A stretch of DNA of 40,581 nucleotides, from positions 1 through 40,581 of the forward strand of contig CALKXD010000042.1 of NCBI GenBank assembly GCA_938003855.1, written 5' to 3'. Positions 27,069 through 36,700 of this stretch are shown here, in pieces (positions within the stretch are counted from its first letter, which is position 1; the number at the start of each line of letters is the position of its first letter). Under the pieces are notes generated by a model. That model was given only the letters and a program-made list of their open reading frames with translations. It ran no database searches and was not told the DNA's origin. The DNA comes from an uncultured Granulosicoccaceae bacterium. GTDB taxonomy: Bacteria; Pseudomonadota; Gammaproteobacteria; Granulosicoccales; Granulosicoccaceae. Position numbers and translations under genes: made by a program.

Positions 27069-28226
27069 TTAAACGGCCAGAAACCCCATCGAGTTGAGTT
27101 CACGCTCCTGCTTGCTCGCGCCGCTTTTCCAGGGGTACGCGCTTAACTGTCCATCAACCTCGGACAGATTCCGGCTTTTCTCTTCACTGTCCCCAATGCC
27201 ATCGAACGCAAAGGCCACAATGTTGGCCGCTATACGTCGTTGCCATGGACTCAGGGTGCAACGCAGTTGCTTGTAGCTGCGCAAAAGTTTATAGAGGTCA
27301 ACGATCACGCGCGAATCAACAGGCCCTTTACGTTGCATGCCACTGCTCTCTACGTGTGCCACAATTCTGGCCAGCACCTGAATAATTTCCGGGCTCGCCT
27401 GACTTTGCTCAACAATACTCACGAATCGATTTGCAGTATCACCGGACGTGATCAAAAAGCGCGCCGCAGCCAGAACCCCGTGCAAGTGGTTCGGGTCAAC
27501 CTCGAGCAGCCGCTGCAGACTCTCTTCTATATGATCGGCGCGCAATGCAATAAAGCCCTTCGCCACCAGTATTCCGCATATAGCTTCTGCATCGCGTCTG
27601 TCACTGCGCAAGGCCAGTCGAAAATGCTTAAACGCCTCTGCTACCGACTGGGCTACCGCCTCTTGTGGAATCAAGCCTGGAATCAGTCCCTGACGTTTCG
27701 CTTTGCACAACTTGATGTGACCGTAAAGTATATGGCCGTCGGCACTGCCCGGATGTCGATTTACAAAATTCAACACGGCAATTTCGTCGATCTCTGAGTA
27801 ATTGAGATCGGCGTAGAAGCCCTGCCGATCGACTACGCTATGCCGGCCGATGAGATCTTCAATCACTCGCCAGTCACCACTATTGATGCGCTCAACGGCT
27901 GCTGTTTTCGTCACCGTGTTAACTGCGAAATCATGGGTTCGCCGGGTACAAAAAACACTCGTTTGAGCCGGTTTGGGTAACACTACCAGGCCTTCGTCGA
28001 TGACAACCATCAGCTGCTGATCGATGTAGCGTGTGGTGAGCCCAATGCCGCCCATGGCCAGACAGGTGCCGACCAGCGCGTCTATACCCGGAACCAGTAG
28101 CCCGGAGCTTGCCATAATGACCGTAAGGAGCAAGGTGACCGCGGCAAAATAGGTGCCGGGCAACTCCTGCCTGCGCGCATGGAAATAAACGACAAACAGA
28201 CACGGTAACGCAATAAGATAGGACAT
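27069..28226 (-). CDS. Unrecognised membrane protein with helical-repeat region
   Basis: I do not recognise this 385-residue protein. The N-terminus has three hydrophobic stretches (about 2-17, 26-45, 47-63), which suggest a small membrane anchor. The rest is soluble, mainly alpha-helical and repeat-like, with phrases such as FVNRHPGSADGHILYGHIKL, EAFKHFRLALRSDRRDAEA and LLEVDPNHLHGVLAAARFL that recall tetratricopeptide-type or DUF4034-type repeats. That likeness is weak. The ATG is well supported by GAGG five bases upstream. It is a single gene converging on lon and followed upstream, on the same strand, by heme A synthase. The ribosome site and codon use similar to its neighbours argue that it is real. 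Confidence 0.75.
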   Translation of the reverse strand: MSYLIALPCLFVVYFHARRQELPGTYFAAVTLLLTVIMASSGLLVPGIDALVGTCLAMGGIGLTTRYIDQQLMVVIDEGLVVLPKPAQTSVFCTRRTHDFAVNTVTKTAAVERINSGDWRVIEDLIGRHSVVDRQGFYADLNYSEIDEIAVLNFVNRHPGSADGHILYGHIKLCKAKRQGLIPGLIPQEAVAQSVAEAFKHFRLALRSDRRDAEAICGILVAKGFIALRADHIEESLQRLLEVDPNHLHGVLAAARFLITSGDTANRFVSIVEQSQASPEIIQVLARIVAHVESSGMQRKGPVDSRVIVDLYKLLRSYKQLRCTLSPWQRRIAANIVAFAFDGIGDSEEKSRNLSEVDGQLSAYPWKSGASKQERELNSMGFLAV

Positions 28227-28379
28227 TGAACCTCAACAAACGACGATTGGATGCGTTGTGAAGAGGGCATTTTAAGGTATTCAGCCACGCTGCATTGTGA
28301 CGACCTCACTATATGGAGCCGACAACCCCGGCTCTTTATTCAACCTGACTAATAGATACCACTTACCACACGATGGCGG

Positions 28380-29402
28380 TCAAACAGGGGCCGTCTGAGA
28401 AGTATCGAGCGTGACACCACGGTTTGATCCGGAGCTATTGTGCTGCGCACACCGGTACAGATGAAAAATCGAGAACTGCACACCGAAAATCAGTGACGCA
28501 AACCACAGATGCAGCGGCTGAGCAAACGCCGGCATGTGCAGGCGGTCCATGGTAACGCCCAGTAAAATGGTCATCACCAGTAAGACCGCCAGGCCTGCTG
28601 CAAGCCGCCGCAGCACGTGGCTGACCGGCATAATCGTCCAGAGCTTCCAGACAAGCCAGAGATTGGTAAACAGAATGATCGACGAAAAAGACCGATGCAC
28701 GTAAAAAATCAGATCAATTCGCTCAATCCATAATTCGCGGGATTCATGATTCAATGATCGGGCGATAATGTCTATCGACTCGCGAACCTGGGTCCCCATC
28801 ACCATTTGCACCAGTGTCATGACCATCACCGCGATGGCGACTGTTTTGAACACCGGTGGCAATTCAGTCACCCCTGCTGAGGACACGGTGTCACGTTGCG
28901 AGCGGATGACAGTATAAATGAGCAAGGCGACAATCAGCTGAGCCATCAGCATGTGCACAGTGATCATGCCGGGCTGCAGATTACTTGCGACCACTCTTGA
29001 GCCCAGCCAACCCTGAAAAACAACCGCAAAAAATGCAATCACTGCAACGCCGGTCACCACAGCATCCGAGCGGCGAAAGTGCCGGGACGACAGCATCGTT
29101 GCAAAAATCAGCAAGCCAATGGAAACACCGAGCAGTCGATTAAGATATTCAATCCAGGTTTTGGTTACATTGAATCGGGTTTCAGCGTAGCCGCGATCCG
29201 CATAAATCTGCTGATAGTTGTCCGGAAGTTGCTGCTCACTGACCGGCGGTATCCATTGACCGAAGCAAGTTGGCCAATCTGGGCAACCCATTCCAGAACC
29301 AGTGGCACGAACTGCCCCGCCAACCAGTATTAGCAGGTAAACTGCGAACACAGTGAGCAAACCAATGGCGCGAAATTTTTTTACTTGGCTAGTGTTGTTC
29401 AT
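28380..29402 (-). CDS. ctaA: Heme A synthase (COX15/CtaA)
   Basis: Inner-membrane oxygenase that converts heme O to heme A for aa3-type cytochrome oxidases. The 340 residues form about eight membrane helices. After the first helix comes GGAVRATGSGMGCPDWPTCFG, with Cys40 and Cys46 as the conserved loop pair. Glu85 (KTWIEYLNR) is the conserved glutamate, but the residue three later is Asn88, where the Bacillus enzyme has His60. Later histidines are present in TVHMLMAQ, FYVHRSF and PLHLWF. Its wording resembles Bacteroidetes-type COX15. No ctaB or cox genes are adjacent. Confidence 0.9.
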   Translation of the reverse strand: MNNTSQVKKFRAIGLLTVFAVYLLILVGGAVRATGSGMGCPDWPTCFGQWIPPVSEQQLPDNYQQIYADRGYAETRFNVTKTWIEYLNRLLGVSIGLLIFATMLSSRHFRRSDAVVTGVAVIAFFAVVFQGWLGSRVVASNLQPGMITVHMLMAQLIVALLIYTVIRSQRDTVSSAGVTELPPVFKTVAIAVMVMTLVQMVMGTQVRESIDIIARSLNHESRELWIERIDLIFYVHRSFSSIILFTNLWLVWKLWTIMPVSHVLRRLAAGLAVLLVMTILLGVTMDRLHMPAFAQPLHLWFASLIFGVQFSIFHLYRCAQHNSSGSNRGVTLDTSQTAPV

Positions 29403-29429
29403 TGACTGAATTCATGTCCATTGATCTGG

Positions 29430-29458
29430 ATTATAGTGAGTCCGGCTGCCACAGGCAG
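29430..29458 (-). promoter_or_regulatory. Possible promoter for heme A synthase
   Basis: A perfect TATAAT on the minus strand (29435-29430) lies 27 bp upstream of the ctaA ATG. The -35 position 17 bp away holds only CTGCCT (three of six), inside a small inverted repeat (CTGCC-TGT-GGCAG). A weak -35 beside a perfect -10 is consistent with an activated promoter, or with chance. Confidence 0.35.
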
Positions 29459-29608
29459 AAAAACTGTCGATTCAGGACCGGCATTTAATGGCAACAAGTT
29501 TCTGAACCGCCCATTTTTGCCCTATAGTTAAGGGTACCTAAAGGCATGAGATTGCCTGCAGAATTCAATTTAAATGCAGTGGTAACCCGGCGTTAATAAA
29601 GTAAAAAA

Positions 29609-31183
29609 ATGAATAATTCTTCTTCAAATCATATAGTTATCGAGAACTACGAAGAGCTGCTGCCGATCCGTATGGCACTCCCTGAGCTCTCGTTAACCGA
29701 TTCCAGCGCACAGCCGGCAAATCTGGCCGCCACCACACGTATCTACATAGACGAATTACTCGACCTCGGCTTCATTTATTCACACGAAATTGAAGTATCC
29801 AATCCGGTCGGCAAATACGAGGGTGAAACGGCCCGAATCATTGCTTACCTGAATATGGACACAAACGTCTACGCGCTGGTTACAGATCTCTACCACTCTC
29901 GCATCTGGGTGCAATTCACCAGCTATTACGCCCAGGGACAACGACTGGTCACTACCAGCCAGCCCGGTGCGCTGGTTCTTGAACCGATGCAGAGAATTGC
30001 AAAAATCGACGACCTGTTTGTGCAGAATTCCGGATCAAATACCCTCGACACCCAGCTGAAGAAACATCGCAAGCTGGCGGCGAGCCGCCTACCTGATGAT
30101 TACGCCCTGCTGCTGCAACCAGATCAGCATCTGGCCATCGAACGCGGTTTCTACCTGCGCTACGTCACCCATCTGCTCGAAAGCAATATTCTGCAGCAAT
30201 CCGACACTCAAACGGTACGATTCACACGTTCCGGCGCCCGCGCCTTCCACTCGGCTATAAGCTCCCGATCAGCCCGCAGCCCGCAGCCCGCGGTAGAAGA
30301 ATGGATCGGTAAGCGAGGCAGGTTTCCTTTGCGTGCGCACCTGACCTATCGAAATGCCGCTCTCGCCGCCGGGGCTTTGTTGACCGTGGGACTCATCACC
30401 AACCTGCCGAACCAAAGCACAACCATTACACCCACGCAATCCGGGCCCGTCGCGAGTGTCGGCACTGATGCACCAGAACCGGTTAGTGTCGTTAACACGG
30501 TCGAACGTGATGTGGTCGCTGCAGCGACGCCGACAGACATTGACCTGACGCCAAACCGCTCGCTGCCTACCGGTGACCTATCCAACACTACACCCGTGAT
30601 ACGTACAACCCCGTCCGCGGCACAAAGCAATGTGACAGCACCTCGAAAACCCGACAAACAGCGGGTCAAACTGGTGTCTGCAACAGAAGAAGACGAAATG
30701 TGGCGGATCGCAGTAGAGAACGCCGAATTTTACCTGATATCAAACGATGGCGATCCAGCGCCATGGATCCGCACCGCACGCAAAATCGCCGCCGGGTTCC
30801 GCAGCGATGACGCCCGTCTGGCCAGAACTTATTTCCTCGCAGCACTGCTGGAACGGGATCATCGAATCGCCGAGCAGCAATACAATCGGGCTCTGAGTAT
30901 CCAAACCAAAACTGTTGGCCTCTACCACCCGGAAACTGCTCAAACGCTGGAGGCCCTGGCCTGGATTGCAGAACGTAACAAAGACGCTCTGGAAGAGGCG
31001 ATCACGCACCAGCGTCTGGCTGTCAACATCTACAGTGACCTTTACGGGTCAGACTCAGAGGACACCAAGGCGGCGCGCTGGAAACTGCAATATTTCGAAG
31101 AGCGTCTGGCTGGCGCCCGCCCTAAAACAGACGCCAATCGACGTCTGCTTCCGGCAATGGCGCGCTTCGCCATCAAAGAGTAG
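29609..31183 (+). CDS. Membrane-anchored TPR protein, function unknown
   Basis: I do not recognise the N-terminal part of this 524-residue protein. About residues 1-210 form a folded cytoplasmic region rich in aromatic and acidic residues. A single membrane helix lies at about 250-268 (NAALAAGALLTVGLITNL). Then come about 90 residues of low-complexity Thr/Pro/Ala/Val linker, and a C-terminal region (about 345-500) of tetratricopeptide-like helices with YHPETAQTLEALAWI and ITHQRLAVNIYSDLYG, like TPR_12/kinesin-light-chain repeats. Topology would put the TPR part in the periplasm. The ATG follows an A-rich stretch without a Shine-Dalgarno. It lies between the divergent heme A synthase and the convergent TlpA-like gene. 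It could be an envelope scaffold. Confidence 0.75.
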   Translation: MNNSSSNHIVIENYEELLPIRMALPELSLTDSSAQPANLAATTRIYIDELLDLGFIYSHEIEVSNPVGKYEGETARIIAYLNMDTNVYALVTDLYHSRIWVQFTSYYAQGQRLVTTSQPGALVLEPMQRIAKIDDLFVQNSGSNTLDTQLKKHRKLAASRLPDDYALLLQPDQHLAIERGFYLRYVTHLLESNILQQSDTQTVRFTRSGARAFHSAISSRSARSPQPAVEEWIGKRGRFPLRAHLTYRNAALAAGALLTVGLITNLPNQSTTITPTQSGPVASVGTDAPEPVSVVNTVERDVVAAATPTDIDLTPNRSLPTGDLSNTTPVIRTTPSAAQSNVTAPRKPDKQRVKLVSATEEDEMWRIAVENAEFYLISNDGDPAPWIRTARKIAAGFRSDDARLARTYFLAALLERDHRIAEQQYNRALSIQTKTVGLYHPETAQTLEALAWIAERNKDALEEAITHQRLAVNIYSDLYGSDSEDTKAARWKLQYFEERLAGARPKTDANRRLLPAMARFAIKE

Positions 31184-31229
31184 AACATCTCAGTTTCCTG
31201 ACCCACGCACACGCAGCGGGGTCGAAGCG

Positions 31230-31751
31230 CTAACCGCTTTTCTGGGCAATAAACTGCTCAAGCGCTTCTGTGCGTAACAGTCCCGGGTTATTTCCGACCA
31301 ACTCGCCTTCGGGGTTAAACAGCAAATAGGTGGGTGTACCGCGGAGATTTTCTTCGGTCATCGACTGATAGTGTGATGCGACAATTGCGATGTTTCCGAT
31401 CAGACTGGGAAAGCTGGTCTGATGTTGCTCCATGTTTGCCTTGACCAGGTCAACATTCTCCATACCGTCCAGTGCGATACCCAGCACTTGTGCATCACCG
31501 TCTTTGTGTTTCTCGTGAAAAGCCGAGATCTCCGGCTTTTGCGCCTCACAAATGGGACAGTCTGTGGCCCAGAGCATAACCAGCAACCACTTGCCATCAC
31601 CACGATACTCATCGAGGTCAACCACCGTACCGTCGATCTGTTGGAGTTCCATTCCGGCATGCGCCGGGTTAACAGCAATGACAGCGACTACCGCCAGCCC
31701 TAATAATAACGCCGTCAGTCGGTTGCGAAGATTCATCAAGGTGTTTTTCAA
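31230..31751 (-). CDS. TlpA-like periplasmic thioredoxin
   Basis: A redox protein of the TlpA/redoxin thioredoxin-fold group, likely exported. From the TTG at 31751 (GGAG six bases upstream) it is 173 residues. The signal peptide is basic NLRNR followed by a hydrophobic core and an AHA cleavage site (about residues 7-32). The active site is Cys65-Pro-Ile-Cys68 in WATDCPICEAQ, and GTPTYLLFNPEG near 135 supplies the cis-Pro region. An ATG at 31736 and a TTG at 31763 are alternatives. The partner is unknown; cytochrome biogenesis or thiol reduction are typical roles. It is divergent from tamA and converges with the TPR gene. Confidence 0.87.
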   Translation of the reverse strand: MKNTLMNLRNRLTALLLGLAVVAVIAVNPAHAGMELQQIDGTVVDLDEYRGDGKWLLVMLWATDCPICEAQKPEISAFHEKHKDGDAQVLGIALDGMENVDLVKANMEQHQTSFPSLIGNIAIVASHYQSMTEENLRGTPTYLLFNPEGELVGNNPGLLRTEALEQFIAQKSG

Positions 31752-31930
31752 AAGATACTCCAATGTTGGTTCACTGATCGGACGACTTTCGACCAGTCAA
31801 GTTCAATAGCAATTGTAAAGCGTCCAAACCAGATTCGGCTAACACTTCTTCCTCTTTCACGGGGCACATAACGTACCCGGCACAGTAGCTGCACAACCTT
31901 CGGGACAACAAAGCAAGTGAACACCGTAGA

Positions 31931-33739
31931 TTGCAGTTCAAGGCGACAAATTACAGGCAGACGCAGGCACCAGCCTGCCGGCGTTATAAGGTCGACCCGG
32001 GTCTGTGGCTACTGTGCGCCCTGTTCATCAATGTGGCGTTTCATGACAGCATAGCCGACCAGGAAGTACAACAGGATCGGCCCACCATACAGCTCAGACT
32101 GACCGGCGTAGGTAAAGCGCTGCAACACCAGGTACGATCATTTATCGGCACACCGGATCCGATCGATCCGGATGACATCGACAACTACCTGCAGTCGATT
32201 CAAATCAGTGCGGAAAAGAGTCTGCAAGCGCTGGGTTACTATGATGCTGCCGCCAAAGCTGCCAGGTCCAGCGATCCGAACGCATCGATTATAGAGCTCG
32301 ATATCACTCCGGGCAGGCCAGTCCGGGTTAGCGAAGTCCATCTTACTATTGACGGCAGTGCGGAAAATGATCCGGACTTCAAGAAAATACTGCGGACACT
32401 GCCAACCAAACGCGGCTTGATCTTCAACCATGCTGACTTCGAGCGCAGCAAAGATCTGATCGCAAGCAGCGCGCAAAGTCTTGGCTATTTTCAGGCAAGC
32501 TTCAAAAGGACGCAGGCGCTTGTCACTCGCAAGGATCTAACTGCCGAGGTATTCCTGGACTTCGTGTCAGGGGATCGCTACATCATCAGTAATGTCACTT
32601 ACAACACAACTCTGTTCAACGATTCATTTCTACGGCGCTGGCAACCATTCGAAGAAAACACCCCGTATCAGGCCAGTTATGTACGCGAGCTCACTCAGAA
32701 CCTGCAAAACAGCGGTTATTTTAAAAATGTACGGATAAAACCGATGCTGAATCAAGCTGACGGAAACCGTATTCCCTTGCAGGTCGATCTACAACCCAGT
32801 AGTGAGAATATCGTCAGTCTGGGTGTTGGCTACGCCACCGACAGCGGGCCGCGTATCAAGGGGAACTGGCTGCGCCCCCACAACAACAGCCGCGGTCATA
32901 TACTTGAAGCGGGCGCCAGTCTTTCTCTGTGGCGAAAAGAACTGACTGCAGGCTATAGAATTCCACACACCAAATCACCCACGACCGGTAGATATACCTT
33001 CGATATAGGATTGTCAAATCAGCGCACCGATGACACTTTTTCACAGTTGCGCACGATGGACATCGGCGATCACCGGTCAATCAGCCATGGCTGGACACGA
33101 GATGTTTTCCTGCGATGGGAAAATGAAAGATTCAGGATCGGACAAGATAAAAACAAGATCAATCTTCTATTGCCGGGTGTTGGAGTCTCTCGCAGTAAAT
33201 CAACTGGAGGGTTGCTTCCGAAAAAAGGAACCTCTTACTCCTTCAAGCTACTTGCAGGCAGTAAAAAATTTCTCTCAGACATCACTATGTTGCGCGCTAC
33301 AGCTTCGGCCAAAGTGTTGAATTCGTGGAACGACCATCACTATTTTATCGGTCGTGCCGATGCCGGTTTTTTAATAACACCCAGTTTCAGCAAAGTGCCT
33401 ACCTCTCATCGGTTTTTTGCCGGCGGTGATAACAGTGTGCGAGGCTATTCTTTCCAGTCTATCTCCCCGTTGAACAGTGATAATGAATTGATCGGCGGAC
33501 AGTTCCTCACCACCGCATCGCTGGAATATAACTACTACTTCCGCGACAAGTGGGCGGTTGCCTTTTTCGCCGATACCGGGAGATCATTTATCGATGTCGA
33601 CGAACGCTACAGACTAGGCATCGGTGCTGGAATCAGATGGATATCGCCACTTGGACCACTGCGTGTCGATCTCGGCTTTGGTGTCACTGAGGATACCCGC
33701 CCCTTTCGGGTACACCTGGCCATCGGTCCGCTACTATGA
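31931..33739 (+). CDS. tamA: Outer-membrane assembly factor TamA
   Basis: An Omp85-family outer-membrane protein that works with TamB in moving and inserting autotransporters and other envelope components. The 602 residues (E. coli 577) have a hydrophobic segment at about 24-40 consistent with a signal peptide, three POTRA domains (about 50-285) and a 16-strand barrel (about 290-602). The family motif VRGYSF near residue 498 is present, and the C-terminus ends in beta-strand wording that returns the barrel to the membrane. The start is TTG without a strong ribosome site, so a different N-terminus is possible. tamB begins inside its last codons. Confidence 0.93.
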   Translation: MQFKATNYRQTQAPACRRYKVDPGLWLLCALFINVAFHDSIADQEVQQDRPTIQLRLTGVGKALQHQVRSFIGTPDPIDPDDIDNYLQSIQISAEKSLQALGYYDAAAKAARSSDPNASIIELDITPGRPVRVSEVHLTIDGSAENDPDFKKILRTLPTKRGLIFNHADFERSKDLIASSAQSLGYFQASFKRTQALVTRKDLTAEVFLDFVSGDRYIISNVTYNTTLFNDSFLRRWQPFEENTPYQASYVRELTQNLQNSGYFKNVRIKPMLNQADGNRIPLQVDLQPSSENIVSLGVGYATDSGPRIKGNWLRPHNNSRGHILEAGASLSLWRKELTAGYRIPHTKSPTTGRYTFDIGLSNQRTDDTFSQLRTMDIGDHRSISHGWTRDVFLRWENERFRIGQDKNKINLLLPGVGVSRSKSTGGLLPKKGTSYSFKLLAGSKKFLSDITMLRATASAKVLNSWNDHHYFIGRADAGFLITPSFSKVPTSHRFFAGGDNSVRGYSFQSISPLNSDNELIGGQFLTTASLEYNYYFRDKWAVAFFADTGRSFIDVDERYRLGIGAGIRWISPLGPLRVDLGFGVTEDTRPFRVHLAIGPLL

Positions 33740-36700
33740 GGATTCGACGCAGCGTAAAAACGGTCATCTATTTACTGCTTGTGGCGTTGCTCGCATGCAT
33801 CGCCTTTGTATGGTGGAGTTTTTTCACCGCATCCGGTAGTGACACCTCACTTAGTGCATTGCAAAACAGAATGCAGAACCTGAGCTACACCTATCGCTCG
33901 GGCAACCTCGCCACCGGAATTATGCTGGACGATCTCGAATGGCAGTTAAAAAATAAAACAAAACTGCTCGCCCGTGATGTGGAGCTTCACTGGGATCCAT
34001 CATGCTGGCGCGGTAAATCGTTTTGCTTATCCAGCGTAAAAAGCGCGTCACTGAGGATAGTATTGCCGGAAGGGTCCTCCACCAGGAACCCCATGACACT
34101 GCCAGCGCTGGATCTTCCATTCTCGATACACGCCGAGCAGCTGATCGTCGACGAAATGATTATCGAACCTCCGGACAAGCCACCGGTGTTTATTAGCAAC
34201 CTTCATTTCAATGGCGTACTACAGACATCCACACTGACCGCCAAAGCGCTCTATTTTGACTGGCAATCCTTCCAGGTCAGCCTGAATGGCACCATGGAAT
34301 TGAAAGACAACTACCCGGTAAAACTCGGCGCGTCGTTCTCTACCATCGATCAGGCTATCGCGATTCCAATAAAAAGCAATTGGGCAATCGGCGGTGATCT
34401 TCTCGAACTACAACTTAACGGAGGATTCAACAAACCCTATAACGCGACAGCAACAGGCACTTACTCACTGCTGGATCGAAGGCTGCCTGCCGACATCGCA
34501 CTTAAGTGGGAACAGGCTCAATGGCCTATTGATGACGAAAACGGAGCCACACATTTTGATAAAGGCGATGTGACCATTCAGGGTTACTGGCCTGACTATA
34601 AGTTGAATGGAGACACTCGTATTACCGGGTCTAACCTGCCAGCCATAAACGCACAGCTGTCCGGCACCCTCAACACCAATCGCATCAGTATGAATCCACT
34701 GACCTTGAACACACTCGGTGGTGTGGTCGACGCCAAAGGCGTACTGAAGTGGCGCAATGGTATCTCATGGCACAGCGAACTGGAAGCGAGGGACTTATGG
34801 CCAAACCTGTATTGGCCTGTATTTAAAGGCTTTATCGATGGCAAAGCGACGTTCAATGGTCGCAGCCACAATGGCCAGACAGAACTTGATCTCCACAACA
34901 TTGATGCCACTGGAAGCTATGCCGGACAACAAATATCGGTAGCGGGCAGCACCACCCGGCTGGCCAATGGTACCTGGCATCTGGCCAGTATGGAGGCGAC
35001 CAGTGAAGAAAACACCGTCACCGTGAATGGATCACTTGGCACTAAAAGCAACCTGAATTTGTACTTTTCGTTGAATTCCCCGGAAGATTTTCTACACGAC
35101 ATCAACGGTGACCTGCACGGGAATTTACAAATTAGCGGCAACATCAACAAGCCGGATATCACAGGGTCTGCGAGTTCTTCATCACTGGCCTACCAGGACA
35201 CAAAACTGATGAACACCAAAGTCAGCGGTGTGCTGCGTTCACTCGGGCAGGAAGAAAGCGACTTAACGCTGATCGCGGAAAGTGCCACAGTCAGTGACCG
35301 CGAAATCAGCGGCACTGAGATATCGATCAATGGATCACGCGCCGATCATCTAGTGCGTGTACAACTGGCTACCGACCCGCTGGATATCAACCGCATGGAG
35401 ACCACGGGCAGCTTTGATGAGCACGGTAACTGGCGCGGCAAAATCAATACTCTTGCCGGTCAACTGGCACAGTATCCGTTTTCCCTGGCGAATCCGGTAA
35501 CTGCGACCTGGATCAGCGATCAACGCACTTTCGCCATTGAGCCACACTGCTGGTCAATTGAATTCTCGTCACTGTGTGTGGTGGATTCGGCCCTGGTGGG
35601 GCGAAACGGATCAATAAACTTTGAACTCGATGAACTTAACCTCGCGGCTATCGATGCGTTAACCCCGGCCCATATCGGACTCGAGGGGGTGCTGAACTCA
35701 CAAGGCCAAATCATCTGGCAACCCGGAAAAGCACCATCGATCACGGTGCAGAGTCGCCTCACGGATGCCTTGATCGACATTAGCGACACTGAAACCCGAG
35801 AAAAACTACAACTCGACATCAACACGGCGACACTCGACATCGCCACTCGCAGAAGTACCGTCACAGCAAACCTTAGTCTCGACGCCAGGCAGTTCGGCAC
35901 ACTGGAATCCAGGGTAGATATCCAAACCCTTACCAAGAACTATCCAGTATCGGGGTCCTTGTCACTGCACGGAGCAAAGCTCGACTGGCTACAGCGCTAT
36001 TTCCCACAAATAAAAAAACTCACCGGGAGTCTATCTGCCGATGGCAGAATCGACGGACAGCTGTTCAAGCCGCGTTTCACCGGTACAGTAAACGTGGCCG
36101 ACGCTGCTATTAGTTCTCCGCAACTGCCAATTGATCTGAAACAGATAAACCTGGCGATTGCCATAGATGAAAACAAAGCCTCGATGAATGGCGATGCAAA
36201 GTCCGGTGCCGCCCGGGTCATCATCGGTGGGAACGGGACATTGAAAGACTCCGACTGGCACTCAGACCTACGCCTACAGTCAGACAACCTCGCAATAGAA
36301 CACGAGTATGTTAAAAATGCGCTGATCTCAACCGATCTAAAAATCGCCAGCAGCCCTGCCGGTATAACAGTCGGTGGCAGCGTAAACGTACTGCGCGCAG
36401 ATATTGTCATCGCCGGTCTGGGTAATGGCGCCGTACCGATCAGTTCCGATGTTATCGTCGTTGACGCTAAATCAACCCGTCGCAACAACACTGGCGGCGG
36501 CCGGCAGATTCGCAGTGCCATCGATGTCACTCTAGGAAACGATGTGCACTTTACCGGCTATGGGCTCGATGCCGATCTGCTAGGCGACTTCCGAGTGGCA
36601 CTTAATGAACAACGGCTACCGGAATTGCGTGGCGATATCCTGGTGAACTCAGGTACCTACCGATCCTATGGTCAGGATCTAACCATTCGCGACGGTCGTA

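Noticed and set aside
35997-36530. 177-codon minus-strand frame opposite tamB
   Set aside because: Antisense to an intact tamB body; no ribosome site or recognisable motif.
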